DNA of 64,000 bases, from contig JAVBJU010000004.1 of NCBI GenBank assembly GCA_031546825.1, positions 36,820-100,819 on the forward strand, in the 5' to 3' direction. Below are positions 32,431 to 41,657 of the stretch, one piece after another (position 1 is the stretch's first letter; the number at the start of each line of letters is the position of its first letter). The notes beneath the pieces were generated by a model. The model saw nothing but the letters and a program-made list of their open reading frames with translations. It did no database searches and was not told the origin of the DNA. Source of the DNA: Hohaiivirga sp031546825. Lineage in GTDB: Bacteria; Pseudomonadota; Alphaproteobacteria; Rhizobiales; Beijerinckiaceae. Both the position numbers and the translations under genes were made by a program.

Positions 32431-34947
32431 ATGCCGAGCTTTTCTCGCAGCCTTGAAAAAGCACTCCATAGGGCTCTGGCTCTGGCCGGACAGCGGCAGC
32501 ACGAATATGCCACGCTGGAGCACCTTCTGCTGTCATTGGTTGAAGATTCCGATGCCGCAGCCGTCATGCGTGCGTGCAATGTCGATCTTGATATCTTGCG
32601 TCGCAGCCTGACCAGCTACATCGACACTGAACTCACCTCGCTGATTACCGATACGCCCCACGAGGCCAAGCCAACGGCTGGTTTTCAGCGCGTCATTCAG
32701 CGCGCCGTAATCCACGTGCAGTCGTCGGGGCGCGAAGAGGTGACAGGTGCCAATGTGCTTGTGGCCCTTTTTGCCGAGCGCGAGAGCCACGCCGCCTATT
32801 TCCTGCAAGAGCAGGATATGACGCGCTATGATGCGGTCAATTATATCAGCCATGGCATTGCGAAACGCCCTGGTTTGTCCGAGGACCGTTCTCCGCGCGG
32901 CGCGGATGAGGAGAGCACCACGCGCCCACCCGGCCCAAGCGGTGAAGAGGGTGATAGCGCAGCCGCGAAGAAGAAAGATGCGTTGACCGCCTATTGCGTC
33001 AACCTTAACCAGAAGGCGCGTGACGGAAAGATCGACCCGCTCATCGGTCGCCATCCGGAAGTGCAGCGCACGATCCAGGTCTTGTGCCGCCGCCATAAAA
33101 ACAATCCGCTTCTCGTCGGTGATCCCGGCGTGGGTAAAACCGCGATTGCCGAGGGTCTGGCCCGTAAAATCGTAATGGCTGACGTGCCGGAAGTCCTGGC
33201 GGGTGCAACCGTTTACGCGCTCGACATGGGCGTTCTGCTGGCGGGCACGCGTTATCGCGGCGATTTCGAGGAACGGCTGAAACAGGTTGTTTCCGAGATC
33301 GAGGCGCATCCGAACGCCATTCTGTTCATTGATGAAATCCATACTGTCATCGGTGCCGGCGCCACCTCGGGCGGTTCCATGGATGCCTCAAATCTGCTGA
33401 AGCCTGCGCTTGCCCAAGGGACGCTGCGCTGCATTGGCTCAACCACCTACAAGGAATACCGCCAGTATTTCGAGAAGGACCGCGCCCTCGTGCGCCGCTT
33501 CCAAAAAATCGACGTGAACGAACCGTCTGTTGAGGACGCCGTTGAAATTCTGAAGGGTTTGAAGCCGTATTTCGAGGAGTTTCACAAGCTCCGGTTCACC
33601 AATGAAGCGGTTAAGGCGGCGGTGGAGTTGTCGGCGCGTTACATCTCAGACCGCAAATTGCCCGATAAAGCCATCGACGTGCTGGATGAAAGCGGCGCAT
33701 TCCAGATGCTTCAACCTGAAGGGCGACGTCGCAAGACGATCGGCGTGAAGGAAATTGAAGCGACGGTCGCAACCATTGCGCGTATCCCGCCGAAGTCGGT
33801 CTCCAAGGATGACAGCGTCGTGCTGTTCAATCTGCAGGAAAGCCTCAAGCGAATGGTTTATGGCCAGGACAGGGCGATTAACGAACTGTCTTCCGCCATC
33901 AAGCTGGCGCGGGCGGGGCTGCGTGACCCGGACAAGCCAATTGGCTCCTATCTCTTTGCCGGGCCGACAGGTGTGGGCAAAACTGAGGTCGCCAAACAAC
34001 TTGCCAGAACGCTTGGTGTCGAACTCCTGCGCTTCGATATGTCCGAATACATGGAACGTCACACGGTGAGCCGTCTCATCGGTGCGCCCCCCGGCTATGT
34101 CGGATTTGATCAAGGTGGTCTGCTGACGGATGGTGTCGATCAGCACCCCCATTGCGTGCTGCTGCTTGATGAAATCGAAAAGGCGCACCCGGATTTATTC
34201 AACATCCTGTTGCAGATCATGGATAACGGTCGCCTGACCGATCATAACGGCAAGTCGATTGATTTTCGCAATGTCATCCTCATCATGACGACCAATGCCG
34301 GTGCGGCGGATCTCGCCAAGCCAGCCTTCGGCTTTACCCGCCAGAAGCGGGAAGGGGATGATAGCGAAGCGATCACTCGGCTGTTCTCGCCGGAATTCCG
34401 CAATCGGCTGGATTCGACGATTTCATTTTCCCATCTGCCCAAGGAAGTTGTTGCCCAAGTGGTGGACAAGTTCATTGCGCAGCTTGAAATGCAGATGGCT
34501 GACCGTAACGCCATGATCGAACTGTCGGAGGAAGCCCGGCATTGGCTGGTCGAACACGGTTATGACGAGACCATGGGCGCTCGCCCGATGGGCCGCCTGA
34601 TCCAGTCGGAAATCAAGATGCCGCTGGCGGAAGAGCTTTTGTTTGGGCGGTTGAAGACAGGCGGCATCGTGCGTGTGGTCGTCGGTCAGGATGCGGATGG
34701 CCGCAATAAACTGCGCTTTGAATATCCCGAGGAACGCAAACCTCGTCCTCAGCGTGCTGAAAATGCCGACGCCGGGGATAAGAAAATCGGGAAAAACAAA
34801 GGTCGGGACTATACGAAACCCTCGCGTGCCGCTAAGTCCAAGGGAGTGGGCGAGGACGGTTCCGGTAAAGGCTCCGGCGGTGATCGCCCAGATGGCAAGG
34901 GAGGCGGTACCAGGACCGTTCCCAAGGTACCTTTGGTGCGGGCATGA
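32431..34947 (+). CDS. clpA: ATP-dependent Clp protease ATP-binding subunit ClpA
   Basis: 838 residues. The N-domain for ClpS is at 1-145. AAA1 has the Walker A GDPGVGKT and Walker B ILFIDEIHT. AAA2 has GPTGVGKT and VLLLDEIEKAHPD. The ClpP-docking tripeptide lies in the AFGF segment, the place of the E. coli IGL loop. Compared with E. coli (758 residues) there is a C-terminal tail of about 80 residues, Lys/Gly/Ser-rich (residues about 765-838), probably disordered. The start follows AAGG. The last four bases overlap the start of the next gene (ATGA). Confidence 0.96.
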   Translation: MPSFSRSLEKALHRALALAGQRQHEYATLEHLLLSLVEDSDAAAVMRACNVDLDILRRSLTSYIDTELTSLITDTPHEAKPTAGFQRVIQRAVIHVQSSGREEVTGANVLVALFAERESHAAYFLQEQDMTRYDAVNYISHGIAKRPGLSEDRSPRGADEESTTRPPGPSGEEGDSAAAKKKDALTAYCVNLNQKARDGKIDPLIGRHPEVQRTIQVLCRRHKNNPLLVGDPGVGKTAIAEGLARKIVMADVPEVLAGATVYALDMGVLLAGTRYRGDFEERLKQVVSEIEAHPNAILFIDEIHTVIGAGATSGGSMDASNLLKPALAQGTLRCIGSTTYKEYRQYFEKDRALVRRFQKIDVNEPSVEDAVEILKGLKPYFEEFHKLRFTNEAVKAAVELSARYISDRKLPDKAIDVLDESGAFQMLQPEGRRRKTIGVKEIEATVATIARIPPKSVSKDDSVVLFNLQESLKRMVYGQDRAINELSSAIKLARAGLRDPDKPIGSYLFAGPTGVGKTEVAKQLARTLGVELLRFDMSEYMERHTVSRLIGAPPGYVGFDQGGLLTDGVDQHPHCVLLLDEIEKAHPDLFNILLQIMDNGRLTDHNGKSIDFRNVILIMTTNAGAADLAKPAFGFTRQKREGDDSEAITRLFSPEFRNRLDSTISFSHLPKEVVAQVVDKFIAQLEMQMADRNAMIELSEEARHWLVEHGYDETMGARPMGRLIQSEIKMPLAEELLFGRLKTGGIVRVVVGQDADGRNKLRFEYPEERKPRPQRAENADAGDKKIGKNKGRDYTKPSRAAKSKGVGEDGSGKGSGGDRPDGKGGGTRTVPKVPLVRA

Positions 34948-35744
34948 ATATACCCAAAGACGGACCCGGCAGTTCTGCCTCTGGCCCGCAAACGCAAGAT
35001 GACGCCGTGGTTGCAGCACGGACAGACGAAGTGCCGGTTTCGGAACGGCAAGCGGCGGCCTTCTCTCCTGAGCGGGCGCTCGCTGCTGCCGTGGCCGGGT
35101 TGCATGAACCGGTTGCGCCAGCTCCTTCGACGCTGACGCTGTCAATGCCGTCGTTCTCTTCCGTTCAGCATGCAGCTCCCCCCGTATCGGTGGACGAACA
35201 CGTTGATAATCCGTTAGCGCGGCTTGCTGAAATTGTCTCCCAGGCACCGGCTCAGGTTGCGCCCGTTGTTTCGGACGCCGCATCGTTTGCTCAACCTCCG
35301 ATGCCGCCTATGGTTGAACCTCAGGCCTTCGCGCCCCTCCCGCCACCGGTTATGCCCCAGGTGGCATTGGCTGCAGAGGACAAACCACTGGCCCCCATCG
35401 CCGAGCCGTCAAAAAGGCAATTTTCACTGTTTCGCCGCAAGCGCCAGGAAAAGGGCGCGCCGACTGTCGCTGAATTACAGGAAGCCCAACAGAAAAAAGG
35501 CTTTTTCAGCCGTCGTGCTTCGCGCAAGGCTGCCGCCAACTACGAATACAGCAAGGTCACGGCGCGTGACAGGCGCTATGTGCGTCGTCGCCGCCGCGTA
35601 TGGTTCGAAGAACTGCTCGGCTGGATCTTCGTGCCCTTGATTTTGATCGGGCTTTATTACGCTGCCTTGGGCGTTCTGATGCTGATGGGCACGACGCCCG
35701 AAACCATCATCAACGGCCTCAAGGCCATTCGCGGGCATTTCTGA
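34944..35744 (+). CDS. Hypothetical protein with proline-rich region and C-terminal membrane segments
   Basis: 266 residues; family not recognised. Residues 1-155 are Ala/Pro/Val-rich and look disordered. A basic stretch (KRQFSLFRRKRQEKG, RRYVRRRRRVWFEE) precedes one or two hydrophobic segments (about 228-254). It is therefore probably a tail-anchored inner-membrane protein with a cytoplasmic disordered arm. The start overlaps the clpA stop (ATGA), so translation is coupled to ClpA; a link to ClpAP is only suggested by this. Confidence 0.65.
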   Translation: MNIPKDGPGSSASGPQTQDDAVVAARTDEVPVSERQAAAFSPERALAAAVAGLHEPVAPAPSTLTLSMPSFSSVQHAAPPVSVDEHVDNPLARLAEIVSQAPAQVAPVVSDAASFAQPPMPPMVEPQAFAPLPPPVMPQVALAAEDKPLAPIAEPSKRQFSLFRRKRQEKGAPTVAELQEAQQKKGFFSRRASRKAAANYEYSKVTARDRRYVRRRRRVWFEELLGWIFVPLILIGLYYAALGVLMLMGTTPETIINGLKAIRGHF

Positions 35745-35788
35745 CCCGGGTAGGGCACTTCCTTATGGCGATGGGTGGTCTTTCCTGC

Positions 35789-36142
35789 TCATCGCCCGCA
35801 TTGCGGGCCGCTGCACGAGCCGCCTTTATCTTCAAACGTGAAAAGCGGATGCTGCAACTTGGCCCATCCGGCCATTTCTGCACGGCTTGGGTAGCGCCCG
35901 GCGAGTTTGATGACCTCGTCCATGAGAATAACCGGCAGGGCAGCGTTGCCAGAGTGCTCCATCAGGTTTTGAATCGCTGGATTCCCCGTGAGGAGTGCAG
36001 GGTTTTCGGAAACATCACTTCGCACCACCACGACGCCACGTTCCTCAAGCCATGCGATGGCCTCTCCGAAAGCAAGTAATTGCTGGCGTAAATAAGCACT
36101 CTCCGCCTGAGGAGCTGCTTCGAAAATATGGAACGTGGTCAT
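35789..36142 (-). CDS. ArsD-like protein lacking the N-terminal metal-binding cysteines
   Basis: A 117-residue thioredoxin-fold protein. It aligns by eye with arsenic metallochaperone ArsD: AIAWLEERGVVVVRSDVSENP, LMEHSGNAALPVILMDE and the signature GRYPSRAEMAGW. ArsD normally carries a vicinal Cys pair and a third Cys near residues 12-18; here that stretch is EAAPQAESAY and holds none. Two Cys occur only at the extreme C-terminus (CSGPQC). No other ars gene is nearby. It lies 30 bp after the RidA stop on the same strand. It is either a repurposed ArsD or a member of a related family with a different job. Confidence 0.75.
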   Translation of the reverse strand: MTTFHIFEAAPQAESAYLRQQLLAFGEAIAWLEERGVVVVRSDVSENPALLTGNPAIQNLMEHSGNAALPVILMDEVIKLAGRYPSRAEMAGWAKLQHPLFTFEDKGGSCSGPQCGR

Positions 36143-36172
36143 CGTAATAGTCCCGAAAAAACGGTCGCTCGC

Positions 36173-36634
36173 TTAGCGAACCTCAAACAGTGCTTCAACT
36201 TCAACAGCGGCATCAAGCGGCAACTCGGCGACGCCAACGGTGGAGCGTGCGTGACGGCCCTTGTCACCAAAGACATCAACCATGATATCTGAGGCACCAT
36301 TCATCACGTAGGCAAGTTCTGCGAAGGTTGGGGCGGCGTTGATGAACCCGCCGAGGCGCAGACATGCGGAGACCTGATCGAGATCTCCCACAGCGGCGCG
36401 CAATTGCGCCAGGAGATTGATGGCGCAATGGCGCGCGGCTTCTTTGCCTTCTTCCTTGGATACTTCGACGCCGAGCTTGCCGGTATGCGACAGTTTTCCC
36501 GCGTTCAGGCAGAGCTGGCCAGAAATGATAACCTGATGACCAGAGCGCACGAAGGGCACATAATTTGCCACCGGTGCTGCCGGTGTGGGAAGGGTAATGC
36601 CAAGTTCTGCAAGACGCTTTTCAATCTGGGACAT
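36173..36634 (-). CDS. RidA family protein
   Basis: 153 residues from ATG 36634 (GAGAGA site), a length typical of the longer YjgF/YER057c/UK114 proteins. VIISGQLCLNAGKL, AARHCAINLLAQLRAAVGDLDQV and ARSTVGVAELPLDAAVEVEA are the family blocks. The arginine that binds the substrate carboxylate in RidA is in HARSTVG. It probably hydrolyses reactive enamines/imines from PLP enzymes or is a related deaminase. It is co-directional with the ArsD-like gene. Confidence 0.87.
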   Translation of the reverse strand: MSQIEKRLAELGITLPTPAAPVANYVPFVRSGHQVIISGQLCLNAGKLSHTGKLGVEVSKEEGKEAARHCAINLLAQLRAAVGDLDQVSACLRLGGFINAAPTFAELAYVMNGASDIMVDVFGDKGRHARSTVGVAELPLDAAVEVEALFEVR

Positions 36635-36816
36635 GGGTTCTCTCTCGCCTGTGGTTCGGTGAATGCGAAACCAGTAATGCGCGGGAACCGAATGGCTCCC
36701 GACTAATTTGACTCTCTGCCATATTTTGGCCGAAGCGGTATCGGAATGCAAACCGCGAATTGCCTGCCTCTCAGTTAATGCTTAGGGTAACAGGCGTGTT
36801 GTGATGGAGTTGGGAA

Positions 36817-37671
36817 ATGCGGATGCATGGTGTTGTGCCGGTGACGGCTCTTTTTGTTTGCCTGGTGGCCACACCCGCCTTTTCTCTCGACAATAAAGCG
36901 AAAGTGCCGCTTTCCACCTATCGCGGCGTCTATGACATTACGCTTGATAACAGCGTGAGTAATAAAGGTGTCGAAGCGGCGACCGGTCGCATGGTCTACG
37001 AGGCAACCGGCAGCGTCTGCGAAGGCTACACGGTGAAGGTGCGTCAGGTGATCAGCCTGCAGACCGAGGATGGCCAACATCTGCTCGATTCCACCTCTGA
37101 TTCCTACGAAAGCGGTGACGGCAAGACCATGCGCTTCAAGATTGAAAGCAAAATGGACGACGCCGCCATCGAATCCACCGATGGTGAAGTTATTATTGGT
37201 GATGACCAAGAATTGCAGATTCGGCTCATACGTCCGCAGGCGAAGCGTACCTCCTGGAAAGGCGAGGTACTCCTTCCGACAACATTGAGTGAAAAAATCA
37301 TCGCAGCAGCCCGCAATGGGCAGTCGACCTTTAGCGCCAGGACCTATGATGGTTCGGCAGGTGGCGAGACTGTTTATGACACATTCACCATTATCGGCCG
37401 CCCGTTAGACCCCAGCAATACCAAGGGGTTCGAAGAGGCAGCATTGGCACCGGAATTGCGCAAAATGGCACGCTGGCCGGTCAAGATCAGCTATTTCAAG
37501 CGCGGCGGTGACGGTAATAGTGGCGAGGCGCTGCCTGATTATTCGATGTCTGCGGAGCTTTATGAAAACGGCCTTACCCGCGCAATGCGCCTCAATTTCC
37601 AGGACTTTTCTGTCCAGGTTAAGTTGAAAACCCTGACTTTCCTGCCGTCCGCAACGGCGTGCGCGAAATAG
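36817..37671 (+). CDS. eipB: EipB-like periplasmic envelope integrity protein (DUF1849)
   Basis: 284 residues with a signal peptide (hydrophobic 5-20, AFSLDN). It matches DUF1849: STYRGVYDITLDNS, GRMVYEATGSVCEGYTV and STSDSYESGDGKTMRF. The two cysteines, Cys68 and Cys282, correspond to the disulfide of Brucella EipB that closes its spiral beta-barrel. In Brucella EipB maintains cell envelope integrity; the ligand is unknown. It converges with dinB, 7 bp between stops. Confidence 0.88.
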   Translation: MRMHGVVPVTALFVCLVATPAFSLDNKAKVPLSTYRGVYDITLDNSVSNKGVEAATGRMVYEATGSVCEGYTVKVRQVISLQTEDGQHLLDSTSDSYESGDGKTMRFKIESKMDDAAIESTDGEVIIGDDQELQIRLIRPQAKRTSWKGEVLLPTTLSEKIIAAARNGQSTFSARTYDGSAGGETVYDTFTIIGRPLDPSNTKGFEEAALAPELRKMARWPVKISYFKRGGDGNSGEALPDYSMSAELYENGLTRAMRLNFQDFSVQVKLKTLTFLPSATACAK

Positions 37672-37678
37672 CTGAAAT

Positions 37679-38965
37679 CTAGCCGTCGCGCATGGTGATG
37701 CCTTTTTTCACGGCATCGGAGCCGAATTTCTGGCGCAGTGAATCTATGGCTTCTTCCATATGGGCGATTTTGGCGACCGAATTGTCCGCAAGATCTCCCT
37801 GGTCGGCACCTTCGGCACCGCACAGCCCCGTTGCGCCGACGCCGATCAACCGATAGGCGCGCTGCGTTTCGCATTCCTTTAGCAACAGTTGCCGCGCCGC
37901 CGCGAAGATGCGCGTGGCAAGCCGCGTGGGCGACATTCCCGAACGGGCGCGGGTGATGCTCTGAAACTTGTTATCCTTGAGTTTTAACGTCACGCTGGTT
38001 GTAGCAAAGCCAGATGCCTTGAGGCGGAGCGACAGCTTGTCGGAAAGGCGCCACAATGCGGCTTCGAGTTCATCAAAAGCGCTGATGTCCAGGTCAAAGG
38101 TGGTTTCAGTGGAGATGCTCTTGGTCTCGCGGTCGGCAATAACCTGTCTGTTATCTTCTCCGCGCGCCAGCTTCTGGAGGCGCATCGCCTCATTGCCGAC
38201 GGCTCCGATCAATCTGTCCAGCGGGGTATCTCGCAAATGGCGAATGAGCGTGACGCCGATCTTGGCAAGCCGTGCCTGTGCGGCCGGGCCGACGCCGTAA
38301 ATGATGCCAACCGGTTTATCGGCGAGAAAATCTGCGGCTAGCTCACGCGAAATGACGGAAAATCCGCGTGGCTTTTCTAGGTCTGAAGCAATCTTGGCTA
38401 GAAACTTGTTGTAGGAGAGGCCGACGGAGACGCTGAGATTTAATTCTTCCTCCACCCGTTTGGCAAAACGCGCCAGCGTCAGGGCAGGGCTGCCATGGTG
38501 CAGGCGCTCGGTGCCGGTCAGATCGAGGAATGCCTCGTCGATGGAAAGCGGCTCAACCAGTGGTGTCAGTTGCAGCATCATCAGCCGTAGATCGCGGCCA
38601 ATGCGACGGTAGTTTTCAATATCCGGTTTCACCACCACCGCTTCCGGGCATAGTTGCAGGGCCTGAAACATGGGCATGGCCGAGCGCACCCCGCGGATGC
38701 GGGCGAGGTAACAGGCGGTTGAAACCACACCGCGCCGACCGCCGCCAATGATCACCGGCTTATCCATCAACTCTGGATTGTCGCGCTTCTCGATGGCGGC
38801 ATAAAACGCGTCGCAATCGATATGGGCAATCGACAGCTCCTCCAGCCCCTTGGCCTTTACGAGCCGGGGTGAGCCGCAATGGGCGCAGCGAATCTCCCTG
38901 TCGCTTGCACAGGCGCCCAGGCAATCCCGGCAGAAAAATGGGGAGAGGGCAGGCGCGGCGCTCAC
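37679..38965 (-). CDS. dinB: DNA polymerase IV
   Basis: A 428-residue Y-family polymerase. Catalytic residues are in IAHIDCDAFYAAIE and LSIDEAFLDLTG. The little-finger domain follows. Ahead of the palm, the first 36 residues hold a four-cysteine zinc-ribbon-like element (CRDC and CAHC), an addition common in alphaproteobacterial DinB. It carries out translesion synthesis. The start overlaps the stop of the DUF3572 gene by 4 bp. Confidence 0.94.
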   Translation of the reverse strand: MSAAPALSPFFCRDCLGACASDREIRCAHCGSPRLVKAKGLEELSIAHIDCDAFYAAIEKRDNPELMDKPVIIGGGRRGVVSTACYLARIRGVRSAMPMFQALQLCPEAVVVKPDIENYRRIGRDLRLMMLQLTPLVEPLSIDEAFLDLTGTERLHHGSPALTLARFAKRVEEELNLSVSVGLSYNKFLAKIASDLEKPRGFSVISRELAADFLADKPVGIIYGVGPAAQARLAKIGVTLIRHLRDTPLDRLIGAVGNEAMRLQKLARGEDNRQVIADRETKSISTETTFDLDISAFDELEAALWRLSDKLSLRLKASGFATTSVTLKLKDNKFQSITRARSGMSPTRLATRIFAAARQLLLKECETQRAYRLIGVGATGLCGAEGADQGDLADNSVAKIAHMEEAIDSLRQKFGSDAVKKGITMRDG

Positions 38966-39276
38966 ATATCAAACTCCACCGGCGACAATCGGTGGCGGGC
39001 TGCCATGATTGCCTCGGGCTTTTCGCCAATCTCGCTGGCGATCTCAATCAGCAGCCGTTCATCGGAAGCGATATGGTCATACAGCGCAACCCAAAAGTCC
39101 TTGTGCTGCGCGGCTTGGCGGATGCGGTCCGCGTGCAGGCCGGTCAGGTCAATGAAGCAGGCGAGGCGGTCACCATCGCTGGCGATTGCCCCCAGTATTT
39201 TCAGGGCGATTTCATCCGGTTCGACCATGCTCGGGCTTTCTGATAAAGATTGTTTAGACACGTTTTCTGTGTTCAC
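38962..39276 (-). CDS. DUF3572 family protein
   Basis: A 104-residue, alpha-helical protein. EIALKILGAIASDGDRLACFIDLTGL, the adjoining ADRIRQAA stretch and the C-terminal PEAIMAARHRLSP match DUF3572, found beside dinB and divK in many Hyphomicrobiales. Function unknown. It is translationally coupled to dinB (ATGA). Confidence 0.87.
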   Translation of the reverse strand: MNTENVSKQSLSESPSMVEPDEIALKILGAIASDGDRLACFIDLTGLHADRIRQAAQHKDFWVALYDHIASDERLLIEIASEIGEKPEAIMAARHRLSPVEFDM

Positions 39277-39383
39277 TGTTGGTAAACGGGATTTACCCTA
39301 CAATAGCAGAAGGTGAAAAAACAGGAATGCGGTGAACCGGGCAGCCGGTATGTCACGCCAAAATCCCGTTGTGGAGACGCTCG

Positions 39384-39761
39384 ATGAAAAAAACCGTTCT
39401 GATCGTTGAAGATAATGAGCTCAACATGAAGCTCTTCAATGATCTCTTGCAGGCTCATGGTTACAATACCCTGCAAACGGCGCACGGGCTCGAAGCCATG
39501 GACCTTGCCCGCGCCCATAAGCCCGATCTCATTCTCATGGATATCCAGCTTCCCGAGGTTTCCGGCCTCGAAGTGACCCGCTGGCTAAAGCAAGACGATG
39601 AACTGAAGGCAATCCCTGTGATTGCCGTCACCGCCTTTGCGATGAAGGGCGATGAGGAGCGAATCAGGGAAGGGGGCTGCGAGGCCTATCTTTCCAAACC
39701 CATCTCCATCGCCAAGTTTCTTGAAACGGTTAAAACCTATCTGGATGGCAAGGTTGCCTAG
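39384..39761 (+). CDS. divK: Single-domain response regulator DivK
   Basis: 125 residues, receiver domain only. Asp9/Asp10 (VEDNELNMKLF), the phospho-acceptor Asp53 in LILMDIQLPEVSG, Thr near 83 (AVTAFAMKGDEER) and Lys in YLSKPIS are all present. The VEDNELNMKLFNDLL opening is the DivK type. It controls cell-cycle asymmetry via the PleC/DivJ kinases and DivL/CckA. ATG 39384 is used, with GGAG upstream. The usual partner gene pleD is not downstream; a terminator and an amino-acid ABC operon follow. Confidence 0.92.
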   Translation: MKKTVLIVEDNELNMKLFNDLLQAHGYNTLQTAHGLEAMDLARAHKPDLILMDIQLPEVSGLEVTRWLKQDDELKAIPVIAVTAFAMKGDEERIREGGCEAYLSKPISIAKFLETVKTYLDGKVA

Positions 39762-40106
39762 GCGCTGATTGAGCTGGGGCTTGTCACAGGGCGCTGTTGA
39801 TCCTAATATGTTTGGCTTGCGGTTATGAAGACCGCTACAGATTTTTCGTCTGCCCTGCAGGGTAAGGCGAAAATGCCCCGGCTGCCAGGTCCGCCGCATC
39901 TCCTGGGGGTCAAGGGCTTTCAGGCCGGTTGGAATTGTCGATGCCTCCTCATCCGACACTTCCAGCCGGCTTTTTCATTTTGATTTCGCGTCTAAAGAAT
40001 AAGACGTATCTCCCTGAAAAGTCATACAACTTAGACGTTTTGCTGAATCGGACCTCGCCGCGCACAGTCCTAGATTGGTGCGATATGAAACCGGGAGGTT
40101 CCTTCG
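39762..40106. other. 345-bp gap downstream of divK
   Basis: No convincing gene on either strand. It contains the probable divK terminator (39925-39975) and the leader of the amino-acid transport operon with a GGGAGG ribosome site just before glnH. Confidence 0.6.
39925..39975 (+). terminator. Probable terminator after divK
   Basis: A 10-bp stem CCGGTTGGAA / TTCCAGCCGG (one U-G pair) with a long 25-base loop, followed by CTTTTTCATTTT. Confidence 0.55.
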
Positions 40107-40856
40107 ATGAAGCATTTGTTCAAGACCCTGGCGGCTGGCGTTTTTGCCGCTCTGACTGCATTCGCCCAACCAGCCCTCGCCAAGGATCTTGTGATAGCGA
40201 CCGATGCGGATTTCGTGCCGTTTGAGTTCAAGGAAGGCACAAAATATGTCGGATTCGACATTGATATTCTGGATGCCGTCGCTAAGGAAGTCGGTATCAC
40301 CTACAAGCTGCAGCCCATGGATTTCAACGGTATTATTCCCGGTCTGATTTCGAAAAACCTTGATGGTGCCATTGCCGGTATGACCATCAAGGAGGAGCGC
40401 AAGAAGGCGGTCGATTTCTCCGATGGCTATTATGACGCTGGCTTCATTGTCATGGTTCCCGAGGGGAACACCACCATCAAGGGGCCGCAAGATCTCGCTG
40501 GCAAGAAGGTGGCCATGAAGACCGGAACGGCAGCCGTTGATTGGCTCAAGGCCAACGTCAAAGATGTCGAGATTATTCTGTTCCCGAATATTGGACTTGC
40601 TTACCTTGAACTGCAAAGCGGGCGCGTTGATGCCGCCATGCACGACACGCCAAATGTGCTCTATTACGCTATGACGCAGGGTAAGGGGAAAGTTAAGGCC
40701 GTTGGCCAGCAGGTGGAAGCCGCCCCTTATGGCATCGCTTTCCCCAAAGGCTCCGACATCGTGCCGAAGGTCAATGAGGCTCTGAAAAAGATCAAGGCCG
40801 ATGGCCGTTATGCCGCAATCTACAAGAAATGGTTCGGCACCGAACCCACAAAATAA
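40107..40856 (+). CDS. glnH: Amino acid (glutamine-type) ABC transporter substrate-binding protein
   Basis: 249 residues with a signal peptide (hydrophobic 8-22, ALAKDL). Family 3 solute-binding blocks: LVIATDADFVPFEFKEG, YVGFDIDILDAVAKEVGI, NGIIPGLISKNLDGAIAGMTIKEER-type sequence near 75-100, and GKKVAMKTGTAAVDWL. The sequence resembles E. coli GlnH. It binds glutamine or a similar polar amino acid in the periplasm. It is the first gene of glnHPQ. A hairpin after its stop suits the usual excess of binding protein over permease. Confidence 0.88.
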   Translation: MKHLFKTLAAGVFAALTAFAQPALAKDLVIATDADFVPFEFKEGTKYVGFDIDILDAVAKEVGITYKLQPMDFNGIIPGLISKNLDGAIAGMTIKEERKKAVDFSDGYYDAGFIVMVPEGNTTIKGPQDLAGKKVAMKTGTAAVDWLKANVKDVEIILFPNIGLAYLELQSGRVDAAMHDTPNVLYYAMTQGKGKVKAVGQQVEAAPYGIAFPKGSDIVPKVNEALKKIKADGRYAAIYKKWFGTEPTK

Positions 40857-40871
40857 GCTTTGCCATAACGA

Positions 40872-40894
40872 CGGCCCTTGCAACGTGAGGGCCG
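40872..40894 (+). other. Hairpin between glnH and glnP
   Basis: A 7-bp perfect stem (CGGCCCT / AGGGCCG) 15 bp past the glnH stop without a T-run. Such structures commonly set binding-protein to permease mRNA ratios. Confidence 0.55.
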
Positions 40895-40988
40895 CCGCAT
40901 TTCTTGAGGGGATCTCGGTCGTTCTCTCTTCCGCTGCGTGATGAAAACTCACAAGGCGCATTGTGCAGACCGGCAGAGCCATCGCGTT

Positions 40989-41657
40989 ATGAGTTACCTG
41001 AATTTTCTGGACTGGAACGTCGTTTACGGCATGTTGCCCGCCCTCCTGGAAGGGGCGCAACTGACGATTATCATCGCTTTCTTCGGTATCGTTGGCGGCA
41101 TTGTCATCGGCACCATCTGCGGATTAGTGCGCGCCTATGGTAACGCGCCAAGCCGCGCGGTGGTGATCATCTATATCGGCCTGTTTCGCGGAACGCCGAT
41201 GTTGCTGCAACTGATGTTCATCTATTTCGCGCTGCCCGGCATTCTCAACATTCGTATTTCAGCGATGGATGCTTCGATCCTCGCGGTTGCTTTTAATTCA
41301 GGCGCCTATATAGCCGAAATCGTGCGTGGCGCTTTTCTGTCGGTGTCCAAGGGGCTAGCTGAGGCGGGGCTGGCGCTTGGGTTGCCGCGTTGGCGCGTGC
41401 TGGCCTTCGTGCTCGGCCCGGTTGCGGTGAGACGCATGATTCCGGCCCTCGGCAACCAGAGCATCATTTCGCTGAAGGACACTTCGCTTGTTTCCATTGT
41501 CGGCCTTGGTGAGTTGATGCGGCGCGGCATGGAAGAGGTGGCCACCAACTTCATGCCCACTGAGGTGTGGGGCACGGTTGCGGTGGTTTATCTCGTGATT
41601 GTCGGAGTGATGGCGCTGGTGCTGCGCCAAATTGAACAAAGGATGCGCATGCTGTGA
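40989..41657 (+). CDS. glnP: Amino acid ABC transporter permease
   Basis: 222 residues, close to E. coli GlnP in length and sequence. About five transmembrane segments. FRGTPMLLQLMFIYFALPG is the start of the HisMQ permease domain, and SKGLAEAGLALGLPRWR is the EAA loop contacting the ATPase. ATG 40989 is the start; the open frame before it has no supporting site. It overlaps glnQ by 4 bp. Confidence 0.88.
   Translation: MSYLNFLDWNVVYGMLPALLEGAQLTIIIAFFGIVGGIVIGTICGLVRAYGNAPSRAVVIIYIGLFRGTPMLLQLMFIYFALPGILNIRISAMDASILAVAFNSGAYIAEIVRGAFLSVSKGLAEAGLALGLPRWRVLAFVLGPVAVRRMIPALGNQSIISLKDTSLVSIVGLGELMRRGMEEVATNFMPTEVWGTVAVVYLVIVGVMALVLRQIEQRMRML

Noticed and set aside
35789..36634. An arsenic resistance operon
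   Set aside because: Only an ArsD-like gene is present, without its metal cysteines and without arsA, arsB, arsC or arsR nearby.
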